Positions 7,953 to 17,502 of a stretch of DNA of 64,000 nucleotides are shown here, piece after piece; within the stretch, counting starts at the first letter, position 1; each line of letters opens with the position of its first letter. The position numbers were made by a program, and so were the translations under genes. The stretch is from Nocardia sp. NRRL S-836 (lineage in GTDB: Bacteria; Actinomycetota; Actinomycetes; Mycobacteriales; Pseudonocardiaceae). Below the pieces are notes generated by a model. The model was given only the letters and a program-made list of their open reading frames with translations, ran no database searches and was not told the origin of the DNA. The DNA lies in assembly GCF_001279525.1 (NCBI RefSeq), contig NZ_LGDY01000047.1, positions 97,860-161,859 on the forward strand, written 5' to 3'.

Positions 7953-9233
7953 CTACTGGCCATTCAGTGCATGCCAAAAGTCGTTCAACCTGCGACGCTC
8001 GCGATCGTCGCGCTCAGCCTTCAGATTCAAGTCTGGCATGAGTTCGGGTTGTCGAATGGCGTTGTTGATAAGGCCGATTACCGTCCTCGTTTCAATAGCC
8101 CCCAAAAGGGCTTCGCCGTTTAGTGCGTGTGATTCTAAAATTGCGCTCCGAGCGACGGACGACCTCTCGATGAGACTACTTCTCTCCAGGAGCAATGCGG
8201 CGCGATACCGCGGAAACCTGGGACTCGTTCGGCGCAGCCAAAACTCTGCTGCCGTGAGTGTTGCAGCATTGTTTGGTTCCGGCACAAGCGACTGCGGTAG
8301 GTAGCCATCGTGAAGGGCACCTAGCAATAGCCATTCGTAGTCTTCCTTTGAAAGTTGAGGTCGAAGATTGAGCTGGTCGACTGCATGCCGAAGATCGGTG
8401 TACTCGCAGCCGAGAAACAACTTGATCTCGGGCGCTATTTGCCAGCGTTCACGCAGGCCGCGAAGAGCGTTAAGTATCTGCTCCGGCGTCATCCGCGCGT
8501 ACATTCCGAGATCTGCCGCCGTCGCGAATGCAAGAGCCTCTACCAGCCTTGACTTGATCGCGCGATACGTTTCATGCGTCTGATCTGTCACTTGAATGAC
8601 GCTGCTATGGTCTCCGGGAAGCGCGCCATAATAGCCACTATCAAACATGCTCAGCGCCGACTTGCGTGTCACTATACCGTCTGACTCTGCCGTGTAAACC
8701 CAGATTGGAATCGGGCACGAGTTGTCCGTTAGCTTATGTGTGTACGCCACGTACTGAAGGACTATTCTTCTGGTTTTGTCTATCTCTTTTTCAAGAGGGC
8801 GTAGCGAGCGCTCCTGCGGCTGCCTCCAAAGCGGAATCATCTTCCTTAAAAGGGAGAGAAATTCCGAACCCTCGTTCGGGCAAGAGATCATGGCAACCGA
8901 AGATATTCGCTGGAGATCTTTCGCTCTACCTTCTGCGACTTCGCTAGCCAAGTAGTTTTGTACGACCAGGCCGCCCATGCTGTGTGAAATAAGCACGACT
9001 TGACTGCCCTCGGACACATTGTTGGATAGCCAGGTTCGCAACCTTAGTCCGAGCGTGTCGATGCTCGGTATTCGCCTTGTCGGCCACCGCCTAATCACGG
9101 GTGAATCATACTGAAAGTACTTCACATCTATGTCATCGAGATCTGGATCCAGTGCGATCAGGGAGGCGAGAGGCGTCCACACCGCCGGACTGGAAAACAA
9201 ACCATGTACGAATACGACCACAACTCCGGCCAT
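7953..9233 (-). CDS. Alpha/beta hydrolase with C-terminal helical domain, 426 aa
   Basis: The N-terminal half is an alpha/beta hydrolase of the lipase/PGAP1-like type: an oxyanion HGLFSS (residues 10-15), nucleophile S85 in HSMGG, and probable D185 (ESDGIV) and H209 (GDHSS). After about residue 248 a helical module of about 70 residues begins (MTPEQILNALRGLRERW, then LGCEYTDLRHAVDQL and DYEWLLLGALHDGYLP), followed by more helices. The module resembles the death-like effector-associated domains described on effectors of bacterial conflict systems, which dock onto partner proteins; that match is by eye. Base composition is clearly less GC-rich than the neighbours, suggesting recent transfer. 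It stands alone here. Confidence 0.8.
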   Translation of the reverse strand: MAGVVVVFVHGLFSSPAVWTPLASLIALDPDLDDIDVKYFQYDSPVIRRWPTRRIPSIDTLGLRLRTWLSNNVSEGSQVVLISHSMGGLVVQNYLASEVAEGRAKDLQRISSVAMISCPNEGSEFLSLLRKMIPLWRQPQERSLRPLEKEIDKTRRIVLQYVAYTHKLTDNSCPIPIWVYTAESDGIVTRKSALSMFDSGYYGALPGDHSSVIQVTDQTHETYRAIKSRLVEALAFATAADLGMYARMTPEQILNALRGLRERWQIAPEIKLFLGCEYTDLRHAVDQLNLRPQLSKEDYEWLLLGALHDGYLPQSLVPEPNNAATLTAAEFWLRRTSPRFPRYRAALLLERSSLIERSSVARSAILESHALNGEALLGAIETRTVIGLINNAIRQPELMPDLNLKAERDDRERRRLNDFWHALNGQ

Positions 9234-9508
9234 GGCGCACTTCCTGTCGTCATTGCAAAGGTGTCCATCCTAGGTGTAGATCGGACTACTGGCGCGAATG
9301 TTACTGGGAGTGGATCTTTAGCGTTTGGGTCTTCCATGCATCGACGGGATACTGACCTGTCTGCTCATCGGCATGACCGGAGGTTCCGGAACACATCACA
9401 GGTGATGAGCAGATCCGAGGTGCGGTAGGAACGCTCCGAGGCTGCATCGCCGACCACCTGAGGGCTGCGAGCGGTGCAGCAGCCCACAGCCCGCTCCGGT
9501 GTGTCGGC

Positions 9509-11265
9509 TTGATCAGTGCAGAGAAGCTGCTGCAGACCGTGATCACCCCGGCCCGTCGGGAACTGGCCGCGGTGATCACGCCGCTGCTCGCCGCGGAGGA
9601 CACCGCCGCGTGGGTGGATCCCCAGCTCTATCAGCGCGTGGTTGTCGTGCACGACCGACGCGACAAGCTCGACCTCGACCAGCACGACACCGCGCTGCTG
9701 ACCCGGATCCATGACCGCTTCGTCGACGCAGGCGCGCACCTCGACCCCGCGGCGCAGCACGAACTGCGGGTGCTCGACGTCCGTGAGGCCGAGCTCGAAC
9801 GCGCCCTGGACGCCCGGATGTCGGCCGGGTTGCACGCCGCGGCCGTGCACGTCACCGACCGCGCCGAACTCGCAGGCCTGGACGACGACGAGATCGCCGT
9901 GGCGGCCGCGGCCGCCACCGACCGTGGCCTTCCCGGCTGGGTACTGACACTGGCCGCGCCCACCGTGCAGCCGATCCTGGCCCGACTCGCGCACCGAGGC
10001 CTGCGGCACCGCGTCCACGAGGCGTCGATCTCGCGGTGCTCACGAGGCGGCGACAACGACACCCGCGAGCTGCTGGTGCAGCTGTACCGGCTGCGGGCGA
10101 CCCGCGCCCGGCTGCGGGGCTTCGCTCACCACGCCGAGGCGGTGCTGTCGCGGCAGACCGCCGGATCAGCCGAGACCGTCACCGCCCTGCTGCACGCGCT
10201 GGCGCCCCTGGCCGCGGGCAAAGCCGCCGAGGAGGACGCCGTCCTCACCGACAGCCGCATCGCCGCCGACCGGCTCTACCTGGCCCAGCAGGCCCGGCAA
10301 CGCCACCGTCGTCCCGACCGGCACTCCGGTGATGCCCGCGAGTACCTGCCACTCGCCGCGGTCCTGACCGGTGCGCGGAAACTGGTGCAGCACCTGCACG
10401 CAGTGCACCTCACCGAGCGCACCGACCTTCCCGTCCACGTCCCCAGTGCGCGCGTGTGGGAAGCGGTTGCCGAGGACGGTCGGCACCTCGGCATGGTCCT
10501 GGTCGACCTGCACCAGCGAGACGGCAAACGAGCCGGGGCATGGACCACCGAGATCACCGCCCAGTCCCAGCTGCTCGGCCGGCGTGCCCTGGTGTGCATG
10601 TCCCTGAACCTGCCCCCGATACCGCCCGGCGGCGGCGACGTCGTGCTCACCGTGGACCAGGCCGTGACCGTGTTCCACGAGATCGGCCACGTCGTGCACG
10701 CGATGGTCTCCGATGTCCGCTACCCCTCCCACAGCGGATTCGCTCACCTTCCCCACGACATCGTGGAAGCACCCGCGGTCATTCACGAGATGTGGGCGCT
10801 ACACCCCCACGTCCTGACCCACTACGCCCGCCACCACCTCACCGGCGAGCCGATCCCCATCGGCCTCGGGATCACCGAGCTCATCCCGACGCGCCACGGT
10901 GTCGGCTACCGGATGGTCCAAGACGTCGCCACCGCGTTGCTGGATCTTGCCTGGCACAGCATCGGCCCGGACGACGAGACCGGCAGCGTGGACGAGTTCG
11001 GCAGCGGGTCCTGGCCGCCGCCGGCCTGGCCGACAGCCTCCCGCCCCGCTACCTGAGCAGCTTCTTCCGCCACTCCCTGACCGGTGACTACAACGCGACC
11101 TACTACGCCTACGTGTGGTCCGACGTCCTCGCCGCCCAGTTCCTCAAATGGGATGAATGTGTTCCCTGGCTGAAGGAAACCATGGCGCTGGACGCTCTTG
11201 GAGCCGACCGGTTCCCCGTCCCGGACCCGGCCCCGTTCCTGGCGACCCTCGGGGTTGCCGACTAG
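9509..11265 (+). pseudogene. M3-family metallopeptidase (oligopeptidase F/Dcp-like), frameshifted
   Basis: M3 peptidases cleave short peptides in the cytosol using zinc held by HExxH. The frame from a TTG at 9509 reads a helical N-terminal domain and then FHEIGHVVHAMVS (the zinc motif), HSGFAHLPHDIVEAPAVIHEMW and RHGVGYRMVQDVATALLDLAWH, all typical. At about 11005-11015 coding switches frame: the first frame ends at 11056 as SGSWPPPAWP. The next frame continues the family with LAAAGLADSLPPRYLSSFF and YNATYYAYVWSDVLAAQF to a stop at 11265. A one-base indel explains this. The last 40 residues diverge from typical members. A hairpin terminator follows. Confidence 0.75.
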
Positions 11266-11277
11266 GTTTCCGCAGCA

Positions 11278-11305
11278 CAGGCCCGGTCCCGAGCGACCGG
11301 GCCTG
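11278..11305 (+). terminator. Intrinsic terminator after the metallopeptidase
   Basis: A perfect 11-bp stem, CAGGCCCGGTC pairing with GACCGGGCCTG, closes a 6-nt loop 12 nt after the stop codon. There is no U-tract, as is usual in actinomycetes. Confidence 0.8.
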
Positions 11306-11330
11306 TCGCGTGTTCGAGTGCGGGCGTCAC

Positions 11331-12485
11331 ATGCGCAGCCCTGGCAGCGATGATCACCCTGTGAGCGACGAACCTCCCGCCCTGCCACCCCGGCCGCCGG
11401 TGCCCGGAGCGTTGCCGGTGCCCGCACCGTCCTCGACACGGCAACCGCTGCAGCCGATGCCGACGCGCACGATCGCGCTGGTCGCCGCAGGAATCTTCGT
11501 GTTCACCGCCGCGGTGGTGCTGGCATTGTGGTGGCCTGGGACCGCCGGTCTGAGCGGCCAGGCCCTCGTGACCGCCCGGTTCGATGCCCTGCGCACCGGG
11601 CTGAGCATCGGCATCGGCGGCGGCGGAATCTTCGCTCTCTACCTGGCCTGGCGCCGCCAGCACGCCACCGAGGTCGGCTTGGTCCAGAAAGAACGCGACC
11701 AGGCCGATGTCGCCCGTGCTTACGAACTCCAACGCGACGTCGCCGACCACACCCGCCTGCACGCCGAGCGCGTCGCCGCGGCTACCGAGAAAGACGCCGC
11801 TGACCGACGAGTCACCGAGCTCTACACCAAGGCCTCCGAACAGCTCGGGTCGGACAAGGCCCCGGTTCGCCTGGCCGGCCTGTACGCCCTGGAACGCCTC
11901 GCCCAGGACAACCCCCACCAACGCCCCACCGTGGTCAACGTGCTGTGCGCCTATCTGCGTATGCCCTACATCCTGCCCGGCGACCGGCCTGCCAACGACG
12001 CCGACGAGGCCACCCGCACCCGTCACGACACGAGCCTGCAAGAGCGCGAGGTCCGCCTCACCGCCCAACACATCCTCGCCCTCCACCTCAAGCCCGGCCC
12101 GAGCCGCGACGACCCGGTCCAGACCTTCTGGCCAGACACCGATCTCAACCTCACCGGAGCCACCCTCATCGACTTCGACCTCAACGGCTGCCACGTTCGC
12201 GAAGCCTGGTTCGACGGGGCGACGTTCACCGAGACCGCCCGGTTCGATCGGGCGACGTTCACCGAGACCGTCGGGTTCGACGGGGCGACGTTCACCGAGA
12301 CCGCCGGGTTCCGCGGGGTGACGTTCACCGGGGCCGCCCGGTTCGATCGGGCGACGTTCACCGGGAAAGCCCGGTTCGACGGGACGGCGTTCGGCAAGAT
12401 CACCTGGTTCGGTGGGGCGACGTTCAACAAGATCGCCCAGCTCGAACAGGCAGTCGTGCAGCATCCGGTCGGGAACTCGGCCTAG
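11331..12485 (+). CDS. Pentapeptide-repeat membrane protein (paralog 1), 384 aa
   Basis: A Pro-rich head (residues 1-45) leads to two membrane segments (about 47-69 and 88-105), a charged coiled coil, and a conserved cytosolic helical block (RRVTELYTKASEQLGSDKAP, LYALERLAQDN). A link with FWPDTDLNLTGATLIDFDLNG follows, then pentapeptide repeats of the form FDGATFTETA to the C-terminus. Such repeats fold as a right-handed quadrilateral beta-helix. The same architecture recurs at 18313-19839 and 54961-56616 and as a relic at 42236-42571. The start lies just after the preceding terminator. The GTG at 11361 is an alternative. Function of the family is unknown. Confidence 0.75.
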   Translation: MRSPGSDDHPVSDEPPALPPRPPVPGALPVPAPSSTRQPLQPMPTRTIALVAAGIFVFTAAVVLALWWPGTAGLSGQALVTARFDALRTGLSIGIGGGGIFALYLAWRRQHATEVGLVQKERDQADVARAYELQRDVADHTRLHAERVAAATEKDAADRRVTELYTKASEQLGSDKAPVRLAGLYALERLAQDNPHQRPTVVNVLCAYLRMPYILPGDRPANDADEATRTRHDTSLQEREVRLTAQHILALHLKPGPSRDDPVQTFWPDTDLNLTGATLIDFDLNGCHVREAWFDGATFTETARFDRATFTETVGFDGATFTETAGFRGVTFTGAARFDRATFTGKARFDGTAFGKITWFGGATFNKIAQLEQAVVQHPVGNSA

Positions 12486-12595
12486 CCCGCTGGCTGGGCA
12501 ATATCCGACGACCACGGACCGATCGATGACCGAGAGGGCACCTGGCACCGCATCGTTCGCTCCTGAGAATTGCGCGCAGTCCGAACACCGTTTGG

Positions 12596-12931
12596 TTGCC
12601 AGTCGCGTTCTTCGCCAACTTCGGCCTCAACGGCCCCACCCGCGCCGTCGGCACGGTCCTGCGCGAAGTTCTTGCGCACGGCAGCACCGACCCCGCCGGG
12701 TACCTCCCACTGGTGGGCGGATATCTCCATCCGGCACCCCTTCTGCTGCGGCTCGGCTTCACCGCCTCCGACGAGGAATACCTGCCTACGGGGCCCGGTC
12801 TGGATGAGCCAGCGGCAGCTCTCCCCCGTCCGACCCGGACACCGGGGCTGGATGAGGTCGTGGAGATACTGGAAACGCGCCTCAGCAGGTCGATCTGGGA
12901 CGACGACAGCGACGACATGATCGGCAAGTAG
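12596..12931 (+). CDS. Hypothetical protein, about 111 aa
   Basis: This plus frame has coherent composition (ANFGLNGPTRAVGTVLREVL, YLPLVGGYLHPAPLLLRLGF, LDEVVEILETRLSRSIWDDD). No convincing start or ribosome-binding site was found. An ATG at 12526 lies in another frame, so an N-terminal frameshift is possible. No motif recognised. Confidence 0.4.
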   Translation: MPVAFFANFGLNGPTRAVGTVLREVLAHGSTDPAGYLPLVGGYLHPAPLLLRLGFTASDEEYLPTGPGLDEPAAALPRPTRTPGLDEVVEILETRLSRSIWDDDSDDMIGK

Positions 12932-13129
12932 GGCTTGGCGCGTGCACCACGTGGCCCGCGGGCGCGGCTGCCCGCAGGCGAAAGCCTGCTGTAGGCCGGT
13001 TCGGTACCACCGTGCCCGCCACGACCGACGCGGTGACGACCACGATCGCGCGGGCGGTGTCAGTGGTGATGATGCGGACAACGTCGAGCCCGAGGCGCAC
13101 GGCGACCCCGCCGGCGCTGGCCGGGTCGG

Positions 13130-13342
13130 GCTCGACGCTTCTCCGGCGGGCTCAGCGTCCCGCCGATGTCCTCGGCGCTGTCCTAGCGCATCGTCGACGC
13201 CCGCGCCCACGACGGTCCGTTCGTCGACCTCGCCAACCTGGCCCGCCGCGCCGAGCTCGGCACCGAGCAGCTCAAGGCCCTCGCGACCGCCAGGTTTGGT
13301 AAGCGACGCAGGGTAGAGCCACTGGTCATCGATCGGATGTAG
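13130..13342 (+). pseudogene. C-terminal relic with in-frame amber stop
   Basis: One frame reads FSGGLSVPPMSSALS, a TAG at 13184-13186, then RIVDARAHDGPFVDLANLARR and TEQLKALATARF before a TAG at 13340. The sequence on both sides looks like one protein, and a CAG-to-TAG change would explain the stop. The upstream part is lost. Family not recognised. Confidence 0.45.
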
Positions 13343-13370
13343 ACGCGGCGTCGGCGGGCGGAGCCGGGCA

Positions 13371-13418
13371 CGCAAAAGCCGCGTGCCGCTCGTCGAAGAG
13401 AGGCACGCGGCTTTTGCG
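13371..13418 (-). terminator. Strong intrinsic terminator
   Basis: A perfect 17-bp stem, CGCAAAAGCCGCGTGCC with its complement at 13402-13418, has a 14-nt loop. It sits just beyond the stop of the small minus-strand gene at 13443 and can also stop transcription from the left. Confidence 0.85.
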
Positions 13419-13442
13419 TTGAAGGGGTCGTGACCCTGGAGG

Positions 13443-13625
13443 TCAGGCGGGCGTGCCCTTGCCGCCGTCGCCCCGGATCGCCTGAATGAGCTTCGCGATG
13501 GCGTAAAGCACCGGCGGGATCGCCAGTGCGGACAGCGGCTGTATGATGGTGAACACCAGCGTCGCCACGAAAAGCACGATCGCCGTGATCGAAAGGGCGA
13601 TCTCGCGCTTGTTCCACTTCGTCAT
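13443..13625 (-). CDS. Small membrane protein, 60 aa
   Basis: The protein begins MTKWNKREIALSITAIVLF. It has two hydrophobic segments (about residues 9-29 and 31-47) and a polar C-terminus, QAIRGDGGKGTPA. The ATG at 13625 fits better than the TTG two codons upstream. A strong hairpin terminator follows. It lies alone between relics and the 13.8-16.8 kb pair. Function unknown. Confidence 0.65.
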   Translation of the reverse strand: MTKWNKREIALSITAIVLFVATLVFTIIQPLSALAIPPVLYAIAKLIQAIRGDGGKGTPA

Positions 13626-13789
13626 ACCCAATTACTAACACGCGCGATCGACACGTGAACAATCCCGAAAGTGAACGCAGCGGCGGCGCGTCAATGGATT
13701 TATCAACGTCGCCGGGCGGAGTGTTCACCATCTCGTTAATTCACGCAGTCCAGTTTGTCAACAGATTCGTCAACGGGCCCGGCGGAACG

Positions 13790-14803
13790 TTAATCGGCGC
13801 GCGTAGCGGCGTCGCGGGCATCGAGCCGCCGCTGGAGCGCGCGCAACGTGACGTAGATGGCACGGAAGGCGGGCCGGTTGTACTTCGTGCCCGCGCGCCC
13901 GGCGGGACGGCTGAAGTTCGGGTACTGCGCCTGCACGTGCTCGATGGTCTTGCGCACCGCGCGGCTGCCCGTGATGACGAAGTTGCTCTTGCGGTGCTCG
14001 TAGTCGGCCTCTGACATGCCCTCGGGGCACACGTCCCAGACGTCGACGTGGTCGAGCGCCAGGTCCAGCGCTCCCCGGTCAGGGTGGTCGGGGTGCTGGG
14101 CTCCGACCGCGTGGTGCTTCTTGGAGCGGTAGTAGAGGCGCCTCTTGTCGATCAGGCGGATGATGTGGTGCACCTCCTCCGGTGTCGCGACGCCCCACGC
14201 GCGCGCCTCGGCCCACAGCGCCTCGACGTGGTCGATCTGGCGCAGCGTGGGTGACGCATGAGGCGGCACCTCCGCCTTGCCCTCGAAAACCTCGAACAGG
14301 TCGGGGAGCTCGGCGTCTCCAGCCCGGATGTGGCGTACGTCGCACGCCTTGTCCATCAGCGCCGTCAGCGCGGTCCCCGGCTCGGTGGCTGTCGGGTCAT
14401 CGAGCACCACCAGGAGGATCACGCCCGCCCACGCGTACCGCTGCCGGCCCGCGATCACGTCGCTGAGACCGTCGAGGCGGCGACGTCGGTACAGGTCCAT
14501 GGCGTCCTCGACGAGCCGTTTTGTCTTCGCGTCCCGGCTGGTGGCGCTCCGCGCGGACACCACGAAGACGGCGACGGCGTACCCGTCGACGTCGTCGTTT
14601 GAGCGGATCTCGTCCACGGGCCGGACGTCGACGAGGTCGACGCCTCGGCCGGCGCACTGCTCGCTGAGCTGGTCGGCGACCTCCTCCGAGCCCGGTCCAT
14701 GGGTGTAGACGAGGAGCCAGGGCACCCTCGTGTAGGTCACCGCGCCGGGGTAGGTCGGTTGCTGCGCATTTCCAGTGGTGGGCGTTTCACCGCTGCCGCT
14801 CAT
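13790..14803 (-). CDS. Unknown two-domain protein with Rossmann-like N-terminus, 337 aa
   Basis: The N-terminal 140 residues alternate beta strands and helices (WLLVYTHGPGSEEVADQLSE, VDLVDVRPVDEI, YAVAVFVVSARS, YAWAGVILLVVLDD). This pattern is like a flavodoxin/TIR-type fold, though no catalytic signature is certain. The C-terminal half is helical and basic (VATPEEVHHIIRLIDKRRLYYRSKKHH, YEHRKSNFVITGSRAVRKTIEHVQAQYP, TLRALQRRLDAR), suggesting nucleic-acid or partner binding. A GTG-started mini-frame of eight codons with GGAGGAG upstream ends in TGA overlapping the ATG at 14803, a possible coupling leader. An ATG at 14848 is an alternative start. It is divergent from the P-loop gene at 15100. 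Confidence 0.65.
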   Translation of the reverse strand: MSGSGETPTTGNAQQPTYPGAVTYTRVPWLLVYTHGPGSEEVADQLSEQCAGRGVDLVDVRPVDEIRSNDDVDGYAVAVFVVSARSATSRDAKTKRLVEDAMDLYRRRRLDGLSDVIAGRQRYAWAGVILLVVLDDPTATEPGTALTALMDKACDVRHIRAGDAELPDLFEVFEGKAEVPPHASPTLRQIDHVEALWAEARAWGVATPEEVHHIIRLIDKRRLYYRSKKHHAVGAQHPDHPDRGALDLALDHVDVWDVCPEGMSEADYEHRKSNFVITGSRAVRKTIEHVQAQYPNFSRPAGRAGTKYNRPAFRAIYVTLRALQRRLDARDAATRAD

Positions 14804-14882
14804 GCGGAAAGTGTAGGGCCAATCACCGAGCCTCCTCCGCGAGGTCATTCATTGACGAACCCGCTGGGGCGTCAGCAGCACA

Positions 14883-15064
14883 TTAACGTAATAGACCTTG
14901 ACGGCAGGCAAGATCTGTGCGTTCGGGACCGTTCGACTTGCCGATCAACGAATCCGATGCTCACGTCGAGCAGATTAACGTATCGAACCTTGACGACAAG
15001 GAGATTCTATGCATGTGTGCTGCCGCGTGCTCTCGTTAACGTATCCCGAACGCACATTAACGCA
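14883..15064. promoter_or_regulatory. Repeated TTAACGTA boxes between divergent genes
   Basis: TTAACGTA occurs at 14883-14890, 14975-14982 and 15036-15043, with a variant TTAACGCA at 15057-15064. The first two lie inside a longer direct repeat, ATTAACGTA-N5-CCTTGACG, 92 bp apart. This AT-richer 250-bp region separates the start codons of two divergent genes and is the natural place for a shared operator or promoter. CCTTGACG also contains a TTGAC -35-like hexamer. No binding protein can be named. Confidence 0.5.
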
Positions 15065-15099
15065 CCCCGGATTGCGCTCGCGCGTGTGAAGGATGAATA

Positions 15100-16845
15100 G
15101 TGTGCTGCGTGGCCGATCTGACTGTGACACTCATGGGCTCCATCGAGACGGGCCTTGCCCGTGCGGCGCACCAGAGCATCGCCATCTACAGTCGCGCTGC
15201 GCTGCTCGCCCTCAACGACGTCCATTTCCGCCTGGGAATCGACTACACCAGCTCCGGGTACTCTCCGGCATCCGAGCCTCCGACGCGCCGCTGGTCCGAG
15301 CTCATCAACACGTTGATCGACATCGATCGTGCCTCGTGGCCAACACCTTCACTCAGGTCGAGCCTGCTGCCGGGAGCCGTACCCGGCGACTTCTTCACGC
15401 CGGAGTTCACTCTCGAACTCCGGACAACGCTGGCGGCCGCGTCACGCTTGAGTCGGGACGCCGTGGCCCGGCTGCTCGTCGAAGCCGGCACATTCCTGGT
15501 GGGCGAGAGCGTTGAGCTGGCTGCTCAAGTCGAACTCGCCACTGCGGTAAGTCAGACCGTCGAGCGCGCGGTGATGATCGCCAAGCTGGACGAGGTGACA
15601 ACTGCCGCAAGGAAGCTGCTCGACCTCGCCACCGCGGATGCTCTGGAGGTCTTCTTCTTCGGTGAGCAGGAACCTGCGCGCGCCGAATCCGCTGTCGCTG
15701 GAACTTTGACGAACGCGTGGGACGCCGAGCGGGCAGCAGCCGCGCTGATCGAGGACGACGACTACTGCACGCCCCGATTCGTGGACGGTGCGCACCGCGA
15801 CCGCTCAATCGTCGTCCTGGTGGGCGCACAGCAGTCCGGCAAGACCTGCACAGCGATGACTCTGCTGCGGGCCCGCCGAGTGTTGTTCGAGAAGGCGATG
15901 AGTCACGGCATGGCCCAGGAGGCGTGCACGGCGATGGCGGTCTCCCCGTCCGGCGGAGTGCTGACGGATCCGATCCAGCTGATGCCACCGGTGAGGCAAG
16001 GCGACCTGCCGCCAGCGGAACCGGCTGAATGGCTTGGTGCCGCGCTCATGCAGTTCGAGCGTCAGGTGGAGGCGTTGGGCAGGAATCCGGTAAGCGCCGA
16101 GTACCCGTCATGCAGCGACCCTGTTGCGCGCTGGGTGGAATTGGTCGAGGGCCTTACCGGGTTCGGCACTGTCCGCCGTCCGGACCATGTCGTCGTGCTG
16201 CCCGACGAGACGGAGATCCAAGCAGTACCGCCGATGACGGCAGTCGCGCCGCAGGATCTGGTTGCGCTGCTCCGTGAAGACGGGCTCATTCCCGACCTGA
16301 CGGGGACCTCCGTCACCGTTGTTCGGACCCTGTCAAGCGCTCAGAAAGCGGATCTGCACGAGCATTGGCTTGCGATCTGCACTGCCGCAAACGCGCAAGC
16401 ATGCGAGTTCGACCTGGCCGGCGACGAAGCAGAACTCGATCAAGCCGCCGTGAGTTCCGGACACGACGCGACCAGCAGCGAGGACTCCGCAGTGCGGTTT
16501 GGCCCACCGCGGGAATCTCCAGCGGTGGGCACCGTGCTCGTCATGCCGCGAGAAAACGTTCTCACAAGCGCAGGCGCTCATTCGTGTGACGTGAGAATAT
16601 CTCGACGCAGGAGTGCATTGCTTCCTGCGATGGGCATCGTTCAAGTGCTCATGTCGATCCTCATTGTTGTGTTCGCCCTCTACCAAGGGGTCCAACCGGC
16701 GGGAGCAGTGCTGATAGGAGCGGCGACTTCCTGGTCCTCGGTCTTGGCCTTCAGCACGGCGTATTTGCGATCGCCGGACTTCACCAAACGCACGCGTTCG
16801 GAGACGAGCACGACAGCCGAGTCCTCCAGATTGATCCATCTTTGA
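15100..16845 (+). CDS. P-loop protein with C-terminal membrane anchor, 581 aa
   Basis: The GTG at 15100 follows GAAGGA by 6 nt. Residues 1-230 are mostly helical. A Walker A motif, GAQQSGKT, lies at 242-249 after a hydrophobic strand (SIVVLVGAQQ). The following 200 residues are acidic and lack a clear Walker B. Near the C-terminus two hydrophobic segments (MGIVQVLMSILIVVFALYQG and AVLIGAATSWSSVLAFSTAYL) anchor it in the membrane. It may be a diverged STAND or GTPase-like protein. It is divergent from the gene at 13790, with the TTAACGTA boxes between them, so the two are probably co-regulated. Confidence 0.65.
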   Translation: MCCVADLTVTLMGSIETGLARAAHQSIAIYSRAALLALNDVHFRLGIDYTSSGYSPASEPPTRRWSELINTLIDIDRASWPTPSLRSSLLPGAVPGDFFTPEFTLELRTTLAAASRLSRDAVARLLVEAGTFLVGESVELAAQVELATAVSQTVERAVMIAKLDEVTTAARKLLDLATADALEVFFFGEQEPARAESAVAGTLTNAWDAERAAAALIEDDDYCTPRFVDGAHRDRSIVVLVGAQQSGKTCTAMTLLRARRVLFEKAMSHGMAQEACTAMAVSPSGGVLTDPIQLMPPVRQGDLPPAEPAEWLGAALMQFERQVEALGRNPVSAEYPSCSDPVARWVELVEGLTGFGTVRRPDHVVVLPDETEIQAVPPMTAVAPQDLVALLREDGLIPDLTGTSVTVVRTLSSAQKADLHEHWLAICTAANAQACEFDLAGDEAELDQAAVSSGHDATSSEDSAVRFGPPRESPAVGTVLVMPRENVLTSAGAHSCDVRISRRRSALLPAMGIVQVLMSILIVVFALYQGVQPAGAVLIGAATSWSSVLAFSTAYLRSPDFTKRTRSETSTTAESSRLIHL

Positions 16846-17037
16846 CGGAAAACACCCGCTGAGCCCTGGTTGATGCTCATGCTCGACAGCAAGGCAGATC
16901 CATGGTCGCTGTGTTGACCACGCAAAGAGTGCTCACGCAGACCGGCACGGCGCTGTTCGGGTCGATACCGAACTGGGTCACCGTCCTGTCGCACCTGCAG
17001 TTGGGGTGTCGTGGGCCCATCTCATCCACATAGGACG

Positions 17038-17193
17038 ATGATCGCTCATCCTCTGCTCGCCCTCCTGGCGGGCGACGCCGCGATCGCGCTCACCACGTGG
17101 GGCGGGGCAGCACATCGCCCAGGCACTTTCGTCGGAGCCGGCGCCGCTGCGGCCGCGATCGCGTTCTTGAACTTGGCCATCAGCCCACGTTGA
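17038..17193 (+). CDS. Small membrane protein, 51 aa
   Basis: The protein reads MIAHPLLALLAGDAAIALTT and then AAAAAIAFLNLAISPR, with two short hydrophobic segments. The ATG at 17038 has a GGAC-type weak ribosome-binding site close by. A GTG at 17011 is an alternative. No family recognised. Confidence 0.4.
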   Translation: MIAHPLLALLAGDAAIALTTWGGAAHRPGTFVGAGAAAAAIAFLNLAISPR

Positions 17194-17357
17194 CAACCAC
17201 GGCCGCCGAGTACGGCGTGAGGATGCCGCACGTACGAGCACCCCCACGGCTCAGGCCTACCGCAATGGTCCTCCGGTTCGATCGGTGCGCCGCGCTACCG
17301 CGGTGACGTGTCCCGTCCCACGGCTGAAGCAATTCCAGCCGCGCCGAAACGGGCCAC

Positions 17358-17502
17358 CTATCCGAGCCATTTGCGCAGCGCCCAGCCGATGAGCTGACCG
17401 GCGATCACCTGCACCGGGATCTTCACCTTCGGCCACAGCGTCAACCACTGCCAGCCCCGCGATGGGCTGGTCGTGCTGATGGTGCTTGCCGAACTCCGTC
17501 AT
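17358..17502 (-). pseudogene. Small Trp-rich protein, frameshifted
   Basis: On the minus strand the ATG at 17502 starts MTEFGKHHQHDQPIA. After about 16 codons coding continues in another frame as GWQWLTLWPKVKIPVQVIAG and GWALRKWLG, then TAG. A one-base indel near 17455 would restore a protein of about 48 residues with an amphipathic or membrane-like C-terminus. Confidence 0.4.
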
